A stretch of 64,000 bases of DNA from Diphasiastrum complanatum (taxonomy: Eukaryota; Streptophyta; Lycopodiopsida; Lycopodiales; Lycopodiaceae), in assembly GCA_029204225.1 (NCBI GenBank), contig CM055109.1, positions 45,079,045-45,143,044 of the forward strand, written 5' to 3'. Both the position numbers and the translations under genes were made by a program. Numbering within the stretch: position 1 is the first letter of the stretch; every line of letters begins with the position of its first letter. Under the pieces are notes generated by a model. It worked only from the letters and a program-made list of their open reading frames with translations, ran no database searches and had not been told where the DNA came from. Shown here one piece after another: positions 44,947-57,049 of this stretch.

Positions 44947-45523
44947 TCTCTAAACCATAAATCAAATATTATTGATTCACTGTCAAATATATGTTACAAT
45001 ATAATTATAATGTAACTTCTCTCTTGTAAGTTGTCTCAACTCATTATGAGGCAACAAAAAATAACATCTTTTAAATATGTATGATAATTGGCTTAACATC
45101 AAATATTCTTGATTTCTTGTCAAATATATGTTACAATCTAGTGAGTTTACGAGATAGCAAGAAATAAGATGCTACAATAGTAAGCACATCTCAAGCTATG
45201 AGTATCCACGCAAGTTGTGATTGTATATTGTATGCCTTGAAATCAAAAATCACAAATGATACGAGATTATAGGCCATACATTGAATGTAATATCTACAAC
45301 CCTAAATCAAATGTTACTTATTCTCAATGTTATGATAAAAACTTTAAGGTTTTTTATAGTTAATCGGTTCTATCGTGCTTTATATCTCCAAGATCAATAA
45401 ATAGTCCTACTAATGATAAAACTATGTATGATGTTACACTCTCCGAAAGTCAAAGTGGATTATCCACCTATTGTGCTTTTATTACAACCTTTACTCCCTA
45501 TCTTGGTTAATTGCAGTTTTCAT
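44947..45523. other. A/T-rich stretch, no gene seen
   Basis: Short imperfect repeats such as 'tcaaatatatgttacaat' (44982 and 45118) and 'aaatatgtatgat' occur. Nothing coding is seen. Confidence 0.4.
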
Positions 45524-46010
45524 AGACAGATGTACATTTTGTGAAAATGTTAATAAACTATAATTAGAGCTATTGGACCTGAAAGTCGCATGCTAAGCTC
45601 TGATTAAGGGTACCAGGTCATAAGATAAGAGTGGCTGGACTGACATCCTAAAAAGTAGGAGAGAGTTAACTGGTGAACATGACATATGTCATTGGGACAC
45701 TTGGTCCAATGTAAGGGTGACATTTGTCAGCCTACTCACTTGCCTATGCGTCAGGGTACTGCCAAGTGGCAAGTGTCGGCTGTGCATGGAGTTTGCCATG
45801 TGTTGATGTTCGGACATGTCATAGTTAAGGGGTACTTGAGGATTGTGTGTAAGTGAGCCTAGAGACGGGCGTTCCTGAACACTTTCTATGCTGCAAAGGT
45901 TGGGGGAAGACAAAGTAGTCAGCTCCATAGGATCTCATACTTGATCAAGCTATATACTTGTTAAAATTCAACAAGGTTTCAAATTTGTGATCAATCTAAA
46001 GTCTAATTCT
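45524..46010 (+). repeat. 5' LTR of a G3-family gypsy element
   Basis: Inverted relative to 33608-34242 and 63303-63945, it shares 'cattgggacacttggtcca' and the 'gccacttggcagtaccctg' region. It is shorter than the others because of a deletion near its start. The boundaries are approximate. Confidence 0.65.
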
Positions 46011-46039
46011 CAAGAGACAACATTCTTTCAGCAGATATG

Positions 46040-47191
46040 TATCGCTTGGAAAACTCTAGCACCGAGATACTGAGAATCAAAGAAGTGGGCCGCCAAGATA
46101 CATGCCATGGAAGTTATGTTACAGCAAATCCTTGAATAGTTGAAGACATCAGGATCCCCAAGAACCAGAAAGAGTTAGCAGAACAACTGTGGTAGCAGTT
46201 GAACCTGTCACAAGTGAACGAGAAGCTGAGATTCCATCGAAGATTAGGAAGATGTCAACAATCAAGGATTTGAAGTCGCCTAAATACACAAGTGTTATTG
46301 CAATGCAAAACACAGATGTCGTTGATAATTGGATTCAAAAGTGGGAAAAGGCATTTCAGATGTGCGAGATTGATGATTATGATCAGACGATTGCTAAGGC
46401 TACCTACCATCTGTTGCACAACACCAGTGGAGAAAAATGGACACGGAAAACTTGGTACCTGCCACTTGAGAATCCTTCAAGCATACGTTTATAGATAATT
46501 GAGTACCTCTAGATGAGAAGAGCCAAGCTATACAGACTTGGACCGATCTCAAGCAAGGAAATGTGTCTGTGCAAGAGTATGTAGACAAGAATAGGGAAGC
46601 CCTGATGTGAATACTGGAGGAAGTTTTGATGTTTTGATAGATAATCCACTTCGTGGAGGGCTTGTGCCTTCGATCTTTCATGAGAAAGGAGTAGGCTCCA
46701 AGCCTCCACAAGGCATTTCATGGAACGTTGGCAAGCGCTTATCCAGGCCAATGACTGTCATGGCACACTTGGCACGCATTACAAATGGTCGTATACTACG
46801 ACAACGTAAAAAAGGAAAAGGAGCCTAAAACACCTACCACATGAGGACTTCAACTTCGGGAAAGAGAAAGTTCAAGAAATGTAACGGCCAATCTAGACGA
46901 GCAAGTTTAGGGTGTCAAAAAGAGTAAAGGTGCGGGAACCTCGAAAGGCAAAGGGCGCAAGGCAAGGGCAGAATGGGACATCCAATGTCCAAGAGAACCC
47001 TTTTCAATGCTCTCACTACAAGACTTGGAGCGGGCAAAGAAGAAAAAAATTTCTTTGACTGTCTAGGGCAGCATAGATGGAAGGAGTGCCCACGTAACCC
47101 TTCACAAACCAAATATAGCTTACAAATTGAGAAGGCTAATCAGATGCAAATTGAAGAGCTGGAACAGGAAGAACCTCAAAGTGCTCCATGA
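46040..47191 (+). pseudogene. G3-family gag
   Basis: 46189-46494 reads DLKSPKYTSVIAMQNTDVVD, WIQKWEKAFQMCEIDDYDQT and ATYHLLHNTSGEKW. 46510-46615 reads SQAIQTWTDLKQGNVSVQEY (capsid). 46973-47191 has DCLGQHRWKECPRNPSQTKY, where the first Cys of the family's CFGC knuckle has become Phe. Frames change several times. Particle protein, decayed. Confidence 0.7.
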
Positions 47192-47289
47192 ATCATGAGT
47201 GTCGCCGATGATTTAAAAGGTTGACTACATTCCTTTGCCACAACCATCGAGAGCGACGCAATACAATCCTTGCACTTCTTTGATTGGTA

Positions 47290-48205
47290 TGCATGGGTAA
47301 CTATCTGGTGGAGATGTCTTAACTCTATTTGATAGTGGGTCCTCACATAATGTTATAAACTTCGATTTGACTAAATGGTTAAGAGTGAGCACACAAACTC
47401 AACCATCCTTGTACCAATACACAATCAAAATGGTTGATGAAAAGTGTGCAGGGGGGGAGTGTGGGATGCCAATGTTGTGGGTATGCCTCTAACCAGTCAA
47501 AGCTAAACTGAGGAGTTGGATTTTGAGATAGCCCCTTTAGCTTGTTTGAATGTGGTGCTTGGAATTTGTTGGCATGTGGCTAGGAAACCCTACACCAACT
47601 GAAATACTCGTGTGTATGAGTTCCAATACAATGGTAGGATCCATTTCCTGCATGGTGACCCTAATATGCCTGTAGGACCTTTGATCGTGATGACGCACTT
47701 GCCTAGGGTTCATTTTGAGTGTATGTATGTTTGTTTTTTGCTCAATATGTCAATCTTTGCTTGTAAGAATGATGTGTGTCAAGAACCAACTAACCTTACT
47801 AAGAACCTAGACCCTCAAATTAGGGAGGATTTTATAGATGTGTTCAAATTTGCTTTACCGCGTTTGAGAAAGAAGATTGAGAAAATTCTTGGATCATCTC
47901 TTGTGAATAGACCCCCTTATAGAATGAGTCTGAAAGACTAAAAGAGGAGGAAAAGGTGAGAAGCAAGATTGAAATTATTTCACCAAGGGACAAGTAAAGA
48001 CATAAATTCTCCACCTTTGTCTCTCCGATCATTCTTGTTAGGAAGAAGGACGGGTCTCAGAGAATGTGTGTAGATTATCGAGGCTTGAAGCTAACTGCTA
48101 AGTATCGATATACTTTGCCATGTATAGATGATTGTTTAGATGCCCTTCATGGTGGTACTATATTTAGCAAGATTGGCTTGAAGAATGGTTACCATCAAGT
48201 AAGAG
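47290..48205 (+). pseudogene. G3-family protease and RT N-terminus
   Basis: The protease site reads LTLFDSGSSHNVINFDLTKW near 47315-47375. 47612-47941 reads YEFQYNGRIHFLHGDPNMPV and NRPPYRMSLKD. 48022-48200 reads SPIILVRKKDGSQRMCVDYR, YTLPCIDDCLDALHG and IFSKIGLKNGYHQV. Similarity stops at about 48205, before the catalytic F.DD motif. It is the plus-strand relative of the element at 34-37 kb and keeps parts lost there. Confidence 0.72.
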
Positions 48206-48618
48206 ACCCTTTGTAAAAGTACTTTTTTTTTTACTTTTCAACCATTTTATGTCCAGATGGCCCAATAGTGTGTCCACGTGTGTTGTTACATAACGTGGCA
48301 CAAACCCCCCTAATGTGAACATAGACTCTAGTTGCCCACAAATGAATTCGAGCAGCCTTGGGCATTTCTCTCTCTAAAAACTCTCTCCTACTTGGCAATC
48401 CTTATAGGGTATTTTTTGAAATAAAAGAGGTCCTAAGTTGACAAAATATGACCATTCAATGATGTTAGAATGGTCGTCATGAAATAATTAACCCAAAGGA
48501 TTGGCTCCTTTGCCTACAATAAAGAGACTACCAGATCTACATCGACATAGGCTCAAGTGAAATCCTACAAGCTTAAGGCATATGTAAACCCCTTCAAAGC
48601 CCACCCCACCCCACCGCA

Positions 48619-48671
<53 letters not shown>

Positions 48672-49330
48672 TCACATTATCACTATTTCTCATCCCAAAA
48701 ACTAAAAAACCCTAAAAAATTGAAAAACCCGCACTCTCTCTCACTCGTGCTCCTCTGTTTCTCTCTTGCCATCACGCAATCTTATACCTTGTCTCCCTCT
48801 TTCTAGAAGCTTCTCTTTCTAGAAATTTCTAAAAGGACGTGTTCTCTCGCTTCAATTGCTTTTCAATTGCCCTTCGAATACATTTTAGGGCAAACGTGGA
48901 CCAACGAGAAGCTCCGAAACACGTTTTTTCTAACACAGCAAACATTCTCTCTCATGTGACATTCTCTAGAGTTTTTGTGTCGTTGCCCTAAAATTCACAC
49001 CATGATCTGCAATCTAGTTCATCACAACAAATTCTTTCTTGAAAAACCTGTTTTGATTCCAAGCCATCTCTCCCACGATTGGAAACATCACCAAATAGAA
49101 GTTTCCAAAAGCGTGAGAGCATGCAATTGATTGCGTAGAATTTGGATTGTGTAGGCACCTATGTCAACAATACTTCACTGTGGTCAAGATAAGTAAGTCA
49201 AATAATAAGCAATACTTCACTTATGGTCAAGATAAGTCAATGATCAAAATAAGTCAAAACCCTAATTTCAGATAGACGAATCAAAATGCAAGAATCACAT
49301 TTTAACCATCATAGCCTACATTATCTCTCT
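48206..49330. other. non-coding stretch with (TC)n
   Basis: A CT tract lies at 48615-48668. 'tttctagaa' palindromes recur near 48800-48830. No ORF of interest is seen. Confidence 0.45.
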
Positions 49331-49336
49331 TTTATG

Positions 49337-49360
49337 TGTGTGTGTGTGTGTGTGTGTACA

Positions 49361-49405
<45 letters not shown>
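49337..49405. repeat. (TG)n followed by (AG)n microsatellite
   Basis: TG repeats (49337-49357) are followed by 'tacacacaag' and AG repeats (49366-49405), near the 3' end of the LINE. Confidence 0.9.
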
Positions 49406-49409
<4 letters not shown>

Positions 49410-49602
49410 AAAAAAGCTTTATTAATGTTTTTTCCATGCCAAAAGGAATATAAGACTAATGAAGTACATGTCAAGTGTGTGGTACTCATGGGAGCATATA
49501 AAACGTCTCCAAAACTATAATAAAGAAAACATCTAGTACAACTAAAGTACACGTATGTGAGTGTGTCTGTGCATAATAATCATATATATTGATGTCCAGA
49601 TG

Positions 49603-50250
49603 TCAAGACTGTGTTGTGCTGCTGCTGCTGTAAAAGGATGTAATGTGAGCCACAGCATGAGAAGGCACTGGAGCCTGCCGGCGTCGTCTATGAGCATGAG
49701 CATGTGTAGTAGTACGTTTCGGCATAGGATGTCTGGTGATCCTGGTAGTAACGTGATGGTGAGAAGTACACTGTCTCTGATCTCTATGGGAATGCGAGCG
49801 GCTATCATCAGCGGCATAATCCTCGTCCTCATGCGCTAAGTCACGTGGTCTCCGCCTAGTAAAGAATGAAGTGATCAATGGCTGTGAGGTAGAATGCTGG
49901 GGTGTCCCGTATAAATCTCTCCGTAGGATGAACATCTCACGTACCATCAGGGCGACACATCGTGGGTCCTCATAGGCAATGAGAGAGCGTAGAGTGGTAG
50001 GCATGTCTCGAAACGGGCAATGATATCGTCCTCTGATCTCATAGTATACAAGGCAGCTGAAGATAAAGTGCTCCTCAGAATCCACCTCATCTAGAGAGCA
50101 TAACTGGCAAATACGCTCCTCTCTCGGAATACGATGGAACCTCCCAGTCTCAATAGCTAGCTGATGAGGAGGATACCCTGAGCTGTCCCAGTGTGAATCT
50201 GAGACAATGTGGTGATAGTCCCGAATTTAAATAGTGTGGAATGACTGGTG
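49603..50250 (-). pseudogene. LINE ORF2 C-terminal part
   Basis: On the minus strand the frame reads RICQLCSLDEVDSEEHFIFS then C, the Cys/His motif near the end of plant L1-like ORF2 proteins. A His/Arg-rich tail follows to 49603. It is joined near 50250 directly to endonuclease sequence, so the reverse transcriptase is missing. Confidence 0.7.
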
Positions 50251-50750
50251 TCCCTGATGCATCCAGCTCCAAGAAATGGGTCCGGTAGAAAAAGACAAGG
50301 ACTCTGGCGGAAAGTAACATGCTGCAATAAACAAATCTCTATCCAAGCCAATATCCTGGCCCACGATGCGAGTCCATATGTAGCGGGCCTGCTCATCATG
50401 CCGGATGAAGTCAATACTGGGATGTAGAGTCTCTCTACACAAGCAGGCGACCCCACCTGAACCTCGGCCGCTGGCAGATCTAGTCTCTCGTCGGAATATT
50501 GAGTCCCATCTATATCCAGGAAATGAAGGAAGTCCTCACTCCGGGCTCTCGTGTGTCTCCATGAAGAATAATATATCTCTCCCTGTAATGAAATCAACAA
50601 GGTCCCCTGCCATAGAAGATGAGTGGATACCAGCACAATTCCACACTCCAATTCGAAGATGGTGTGGATGGGGCCCCGGGGTGCTCCCAACCTCGGGCAC
50701 CCCAAATCCCTAGCACTGGGAGCTGCTAGGTGCGCCATCAAGAAAGCGCA
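50251..50750 (-). pseudogene. LINE ORF2 endonuclease part
   Basis: In one frame 50560-50680 reads LRIGVWNCAGIHSSSMAGDL and VDFITGRDILFFMETHES, with the Asn and Glu expected of the apurinic-type endonuclease of L1 elements. 50280-50455 reads GGVACLCRETLHPSIDFIRH, ARYIWTRIVGQD and LFIAACYFPPESL. Frameshifts separate the parts, and the C-terminal half of the domain (SDH motif) is gone. It would nick target DNA to prime reverse transcription. Confidence 0.7.
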
Positions 50751-50751
50751 C

Positions 50752-51765
50752 TCATCCATCTTGATAAATGACTCGTCTACCAGACTCACAGGCTGCCTGA
50801 AAGGCCGTACGCCTCTCCTCTACCTGGATATATGTGAGGTCGTCATCCATATAGATAGTGGTGCCGCGTAGCTTAGCCCTGCACCGTAAAGCATCTCGGC
50901 GACTCTCTAGGGAAGTAAAACGGATAGTGAGTGTGGCTGCATCTCTAGTGGTCCTCCATGCGGTATCTAACCCATTTGTCCTGTGCCCGAGAGTGGTGTT
51001 GAGAAAGCGTCTGGCTTCAGCCAAAGCATCCCGTGTATCCGGGATCCCACGAACTCTAATGTTGTGGGCTTTTTGGTCTCGAGATTTCTCTTCCGAGATG
51101 GTGGCTGAGATAATCGAGGAGATGGGAGCGCTTGGTTTGGTGCCTTTTTTCAGAACCGATGCCCAAGAGCGGGCCTCTTCTTGCTGCTTCTCAATCCTGG
51201 TTTCTAACTCCCGTATCATATTGGTGGTGGATTCCGAAGTTGCAGCCTGCTTGATCCCGATGGATTGTTCGAGTGATGCGACTTTGGATTGCAACAAGTT
51301 CTTCTCATTGATCAAGGAGGTAACCGTTCCTTTCAGCTGTGAGATTTCTTGTCGTAGGATCTTGAAATCGGCCTTGATTTGATCGATCTGCCAAAAGGAA
51401 AAAAGCTCGGTTGATTTGGAGGGCGTATATGGGATACTTGCTGTAGATTGTGGCGCCGGGAGGGAAGAGGAGCTAGCACTGATCGAGGTGGGGAGGATGG
51501 GAACAGAGTCAGGAGAAAACGGTGGGATCGGTGGGCACAGGCGGGCAAGATCTGTTGCCACGCAGGCAGACTGCTCTGCATGCGTAGCATGGGGGGGTGC
51601 CACCTCAGCAGGCAGCGTTGCCTGCGTGGCAGGCAGCACTGCCAACTCAGCAGCGTGGGTAGGCAAAGTCAGGTCGGCGAGGGGGGGGGTAGACTGATCA
51701 GCAAGGGGGTGGGTAGCAGCATGGGTAGGTAGATCAGTGAGGGGGGTAGCGTGGGTACGCAGCAT
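50752..51765 (-). CDS. LINE ORF1 protein
   Basis: This 337-codon frame is open throughout. The N-terminus is rich in Ala, Pro, Leu and Thr (LADLTLPTHAAELAVLPATQ). A coiled coil covers about residues 125-190 (FKILRQEISQLKGTVTSLIN, LLQSKVASLEQSIG, RELETRIEKQQEEA). An RRM-like part follows (AHNIRVRGIPDTRDALAEAR, ATLTIRFTSLESRRDALRCR, GTTIYMDDDLTYIQVEERRT). This is the layout of L1-type ORF1 RNA-binding proteins. The open frame extends upstream with LADL repeats, so 51765 may not be the true start. ORF2 follows directly. Confidence 0.75.
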   Translation of the reverse strand: MLRTHATPLTDLPTHAATHPLADQSTPPLADLTLPTHAAELAVLPATQATLPAEVAPPHATHAEQSACVATDLARLCPPIPPFSPDSVPILPTSISASSSSLPAPQSTASIPYTPSKSTELFSFWQIDQIKADFKILRQEISQLKGTVTSLINEKNLLQSKVASLEQSIGIKQAATSESTTNMIRELETRIEKQQEEARSWASVLKKGTKPSAPISSIISATISEEKSRDQKAHNIRVRGIPDTRDALAEARRFLNTTLGHRTNGLDTAWRTTRDAATLTIRFTSLESRRDALRCRAKLRGTTIYMDDDLTYIQVEERRTAFQAACESGRRVIYQDG

Positions 51766-52127
51766 CGGGGCAGGCGGATCAGGGGTAGACAGATCAGGAG
51801 AGGCAGGCAGACCAGTAGGCAGCCCTTTGCCAATAGGCAGATCCGCGAGGGGGGGGGGGGGATGCGATGGCAGGTCCGAGAGGGAAGGGGTAGTCGCGAG
51901 GGGGGGAGTAGTTAGATCAGCGGGGGGGGGGTAGACAGCATGATGAGGTGCGATGACAGATCCGAGAGGGATGGAGTAGTTAGATCAGCGAGGGGGGGGG
52001 GAAAAGCGAGGGGGGCGGAAAGAGAGGTGGTAGCGAGGAGAGGGGGGGGGAGCGCGATGGTCTGCGAGCAGGATTGGAGCTCGGATGGGCCATAGCGAGG
52101 GAGAGGGGAGCGCCCTACACCACCATC

Positions 52128-52131
<4 letters not shown>
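51640..52131. repeat. G-run minisatellite at the 5' end of LINE ORF1
   Basis: Units of the type 'gatcagcgaggggggg' recur with drift. On the minus strand they encode PPLADLTTPSLSDL-like repeats. Varying G-run lengths shift the frame between units. Confidence 0.75.

Positions 52132-52159
<28 letters not shown>
52132..52159. repeat. (AG)n microsatellite
   Basis: An AG tract lies at the upstream edge of the LINE. Confidence 0.9.
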
Positions 52160-52162
<3 letters not shown>

Positions 52163-54629
52163 TCACGTGTGCTTTGCTCTTTGAAGTGGAATCAGAGTTT
52201 TGGTCATTGGCTATTGAGTTTTCAAAGCCTATGTTGTTTTGATAGGTCGCCTCCAGCCAATAAAAATTTTGCACTTAAAATCATGTAATTGCTAAGGCCT
52301 TGTTTGGAACTGCGTGAAAAGACAAGTAACCTGCTAAGTTTACAATGTTTTGATAATAGCGAGTGTGTGTGGATACGTTCACCAATAAAACCAATATTTT
52401 GAAAGAAGTGCTATCCGCGAAGAGCGTGTTTTGCAACTTCGACGCGATTCCAAACATTCAAACTTTCGTATTCCATCTAGCCTTCGGTCGTCTTATTAGC
52501 ATTGGGATCGGTCACGCCTCTCGGTTATTCTTGTTTCTCCCACATGCAACATCAAAGTGCCAAGAGGATCCCGAAGAAAAGGATCGCATCAGCAACGCGG
52601 AACTAGGAAATAGCGCATCATCCCTTGCACGTCTTTTGCATGAATAAGCCAAAGGAGAATAGTGTTGCCACGCGGCAACATAGAATGTACCAATCTGCTA
52701 CATCTCACTTGATCTTAAAGACGCGCTTCATGTACAGATTGAACTACAAATTGCTACATGCGTTATTCGCCATTTGCAATGTAGCCCCCCATACGTCCAA
52801 GGCTTTGTGGGGTGGGTTTGTGGAGGCTATTACGTTCGTCATTTAGACAATAAGATTGAGCGGCTGCTCGATTCCAGGCTACCAAGGGTTTGTGTACCTT
52901 CTTGGGTTTTTCCGAAATGGAAGAGCGACGTAGGAGGAAAGCTCTTCATTCCACCTTGCTCGGCTGGAATCTGTTCTCAAGCTGTAAGATGCATCTGAAG
53001 TACATTGTCAGATAGCGTACGTACATAACTCTGCCAGGTAAATGTCATCCAATAAGCTGATATCTTCAAAAGATTAACGAACCCTAAGACTTCAGCCACG
53101 CAAACAGAAAAGAGAGCAATGTGACAATCCAAAACAAATCATCAAATATGCTCGCACCCCACACTGTTCTGGATCCAAAGGATCCGCATGTTCATCCCAT
53201 CGAAGCACCCCTTCATCCAAACAGCAATCAAATCAGTAGGTCCATAAATCGCAAAGCATTTTTTCAGATCCGTCTCATGATCGTACACATGCCACAGAAC
53301 AGACTTTGGAAATAACATCATCCAAGCCGCTATATCTAAATAAATTCTTGGCGAGTAAGACTTGGAAAAACACTACTCTCTGTTACTGCCCCACATTATG
53401 GGTGCCACACAAACAGTAACCTTCACTCATCTCAACCGCGTTTCAAGGAGAGGTCCAAACTCCACTGTACACATTCCCGCACACATGCTTTTGGAAATTA
53501 GTTGTGGGTAATTGATGAAATTTCCCATTGAAGTTTAATATGCCAAAATTCAATTTCAACAAGAAAGCCACAGACAATAATGGGCAACTTATCCTAACAG
53601 CGTAGCAATTTTCAAACTGATTGTTCACACTGTATGGAACTTTCCTCAAAGGTAGCAATCATAGGGACATGGACCAAATCATAGCAACAGTTGCACAATA
53701 TGCATTGGAATGTTTAACAACTGCCCATGCAAAAACAGTGCTTTCATGTTTTAAAAACCATGCAGACACTACCGAAAAAGGCTTGTCATGCTTACGTGCA
53801 GTGGCGATAGTGGTGGATAATTTTGTCATGCTCTTACAGCCATGGTCGAGGAACAAACCCAAACTTTGTACATATGGTTCAGCTTGCTTACTAACCTGAA
53901 TGCCTATCAAATCCTGGGAGACATCAAATGCATGTGATCATAACATTTCTCTCCCATCCATGACCCATTGATCCATGACTCAATAGCTCAGTCAATCCTT
54001 GTGACATTACACTTTGATCCCTGAAACGCTATGCAAGCCCCTCACTGACATCAATTGTCACTTCCTTGATACCTTTTGAAAGCTCTGTAGACTTTTATAT
54101 TTCTTAGACAAATGGCAAGGCTGTGCTTTGGCAAAAAAATGGGATTTGCGAATCCTGATAACACTTTGGTACTACCTAGATATAACTATGAGTGTCCCAA
54201 GGCCCTCTCATGTGGCCATTTCTACAACACCCACAAAAATATTGCACTTGAAATGTTTCCCTTTACCTCCTATTTAAATTGTTTATTTTCAAATGGAGAT
54301 ATTAAATGCAGAAGAGCTTCGCCTCCACGAAAAATACAGGTGCAATTGTTAACTTATAGCATTATACTCATTTGTGACATATGACTTACGTCTCATTTTC
54401 ATCTTGCTTGGACATCTCCAATACCTCTTCATTGCCCTCCATGTCTTCGGCCAGTCAGCAGTTATAGCAAGTAAATCTCAACAGAAAAAAGGATGTAGAA
54501 TCTCTATTGGTTAACAGGGAAAACTCACCATCCCAATTATGTGATATGACCTATCCAGGCTTTTAAACCACTGTGTACTATGATCCAGATTTTTTTATGA
54601 CCCCTCTTTAAACTGAATTCATCAGCGCA
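52160..54629. other. stretch without recognisable genes
   Basis: Open frames at 52363-52647, 52774-52998 and 53621-53899 (plus) and 53659-53910 (minus) encode 75-95 residues, resemble no family I know and have no conserved-looking motifs. They could be decayed exons. No transposon motif is seen. Confidence 0.35.
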
Positions 54630-55237
54630 CTCTTGAGGACAGAAGCTAGCAAACGCGGCTGAAAGCCATACATCAGGATAAAACGACTGAATCTGGTGGC
54701 AGAATGCTTCGCACTATTGTTTGTGAACTCAACCATAAGGAGATACTTTTCCCAATCCGACTGTCGGTGAGAGACATGATCTAAGCATATCTTCCAACGT
54801 CTGGTTGATACGTTCTATCTACCCATCAGAGTCAGGTGATCTGAAGAACTAAGACTAAGCATTGTTTCAAGTTTATCAAATACTTACTGCCAGAACTTGC
54901 CAGTGAATTTGAAGTCACGGTCACTAACAATATCATTCGGCAGGCCATACAATCCGAACAACTTTTCAACAAAATGCTGGGCTAGTTCAAATGCCTTGAC
55001 AATTAATTTAGTCGATATAAATTGAGCCATCTTGGTTAGGCTGTCAGCCACCACCCAAATGGCATCGTGACCACTCCTAGTTTTAGGGAGTCCAATCACA
55101 AAATCCATTGAAATACTTTCCCATTTCTTGTTGGGAATTTCCAAAGTATGTAAAAGACCCGCAATTTTGAGTCTTTTTGCTTTATTTTGTTGGCATTGTT
55201 CACAAACTTGAAAGCATGCCTCAACATGACCTTTCAT
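54630..55237 (-). pseudogene. gypsy (G4) integrase
   Basis: The frame reads CFQVCEQCQQNKAKRLKIAG, WESISMDFVIGLPKTRSGHD, DSLTKMAQFISTKL, NDIVSDRDFKFTGKFWQ (54884-55237). In broken frames to 54630 it reads RWKICLDHVS, DWEKYLLMVEFTNNSAKHSA and ILMYGFQPR. Two of the three DDE residues are readable. The C-terminus is missing and no 3' LTR was found to the left. Confidence 0.75.
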
Positions 55238-56226
55238 CTTTGGCCAGAAGAAATTCTACCTGACAAGGTCAAGTGTCCTCTATATGCCTGGGTGACCAGC
55301 ACAAGGGTTTTCATGACACTACTGCAAGATTTGGGCCCGCAAGTCCGCCCTATCCGGCACACAAACCTTTCCCTTACGGAAAAGCAGGCCATTCCTTATG
55401 GAATAGTCTTCAAGTATCTTATCATTTCAGGATTTCTTGGGATCCTGCTTCCCATGGTCATCACTAGATCTAGAATTTCCCGTCAGGACATCTAGCCAGA
55501 TGTGACTGGAAAACCCATTGGTTCAACAAAGATCCCGAAGTGAAAGATACAACTTACGATTGGATTTCAGTAAAGCATAACTAATTAATCTCTCCAATCC
55601 GACTCAAGGCATCGGCAACATTGTTCGACGTACCTTTATGAAACCTAATGTCAAACACGAACTCCTGAATGAGTTCCGAACATTTAGCCTTACGGCCTTG
55701 AAAAACCTGGCATCACAAATACACTTAAGGGATTGGCAATCCGTCATCATCGTAAATCTGGCACCATAAAGATAATGCCTCCAAAGTTTTAACACATGAA
55801 TGATTGCAAAAAGCTCCTTCTCATAGGTGGAATACCTCGTCTGAGCAGGATCTAGCTTCTTGCTTTCAAAAGCACCTGGTCTACCGTCTGAGCAGGATCT
55901 AGAATACCTCGTCTGAGCAAGATCTAGCTTCTTGCTTTCAAAAGCAACTGGTCTACCGTCTGAGCAGGATCTAGAATACCTCGTCTGAGCAAGATCTAGC
56001 TTCTTGCTTTCAAAAGCAACTGGTCTACCGTCCTTATAAAGGACCGCTCCATATCCACCACAAAGGGTCGGTTAGGATCGACAATGTGTAGAATTGTGGC
56101 CGTAGAAACACAGTGCTTGAGAGTTTCAAAATTCTCATTGATTTCATCAGTCCATATTATCAATGGACTTTTTCTGCGGCTACATTTTTTCTTCTCTCTT
56201 AAGAACGTTCATTAAGGGCAATGCTA
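55238..56226 (-). pseudogene. G4 RNase H region
   Basis: 55604-55795 reads HYLYGARFTMMTDCQSLKCI, where DCQSL corresponds to the RNase H DHQSL. FESKKLDPAQTRYSTYEKEL lies around 55830-56030 and is caught up in the tandem repeat described separately. Multiple stops. Confidence 0.65.
55830..56032. repeat. three tandem copies of a 71-72 bp segment in RNase H
   Basis: 'gaatacctcgtctgagca' occurs at 55830, 55902 and 55973, each followed by 'tctagcttcttgctttcaaa' and 'tggtctaccgtc'. The units differ by one or two bases, so the duplications look recent. Confidence 0.9.
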
Positions 56227-56896
56227 TTAAGGCATAGTCCACCTAGTCCTTATCTGATGGTATCCTGATCTAAGGTCAATCTTGAAAAAATACTTAGCTC
56301 CATTCAGACGATCCATTATATCATACATCCTAGGTAAGAAATATCTATTCTTGATGGTTAAATCATTTAATATTTTAAAATCGCCACACAAACGTATGCC
56401 GCCATCCTGCTTACTAACCAAAATGATTGGTGCTCCCCAAGGGGGACTTACTAGGCCAAATATGGCCCATCCTAAGAAGTTCCTGTAACTGCTTAGAAAT
56501 CTCATCCTCTTCCTTGATGCTAACTCTATATGGAAAAAGAGATATAGGTTGGCTACCAGGAAGCAACTCTATCTGATGGTTGACACTCCTTTGGGGAGGT
56601 AGGCCATCAGGTAGTTTTTTAGGAAAAACATCGTTATACTCTTGCCTAAGTTTGTTAAATATTCTACCTTTGGGTGAATTAACACTTTTTATAGACACAT
56701 TCAAAGGCAAATGCGATAAGTCAATATTTAGACTCTGAACTGCATGGTCATCCACATAGACTTCATCTTTCAAAAAGCAAAGATAAACATTATTTCCAAA
56801 GTCTTTCAAATATTCAACGGCTTCTAAAGTTGAAACAACAGGATCAAAAGGCCTATTTATATCGCCTTTTAGTTTAACAAATGACCCATTATGCAA
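56227..56896 (-). pseudogene. G4 RT N-terminus and protease-RT linker
   Basis: 56414-56896 reads YNDVFPKKLPDGLPPQRSVN, HQIELLPGSQPISLFPYRVS and KEEDEISKQLQELLRMGHIW. 56227-56505 reads GAPIILVSKQDGGIRLCGDF, KNRYFLPRMYDIMDRLNGAK and [14 protein letters not shown]. The family's CVDYRxLN reads CGDFKILN. The palm with the F.DD motif is not present in a readable frame. Confidence 0.72.
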
Positions 56897-57049
56897 AAAG
56901 GTTATACTATGGGTTACATAGTCCTTTCTTAAGGACTCATTTTTGGATTAAAATCACTCCTTTCCTAAACTTATGTATACGCTATCTAAGTTCATAATAT
57001 GAAAGTCCAGCACTTCAACATAATCTTGACTTCTGAGCGGCAACTAAGG

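Noticed and set aside
52363-53910. Possible host gene exons in 52.3-53.9 kb
   Set aside because: The frames are short, on both strands, without recognisable motifs or consistent splice sites. They are listed only as an unassigned stretch.
55830-56032. Direct repeats as a CRISPR array
   Set aside because: The 71-72 base units are contiguous, lack unique spacers and lie in retrotransposon RNase H.
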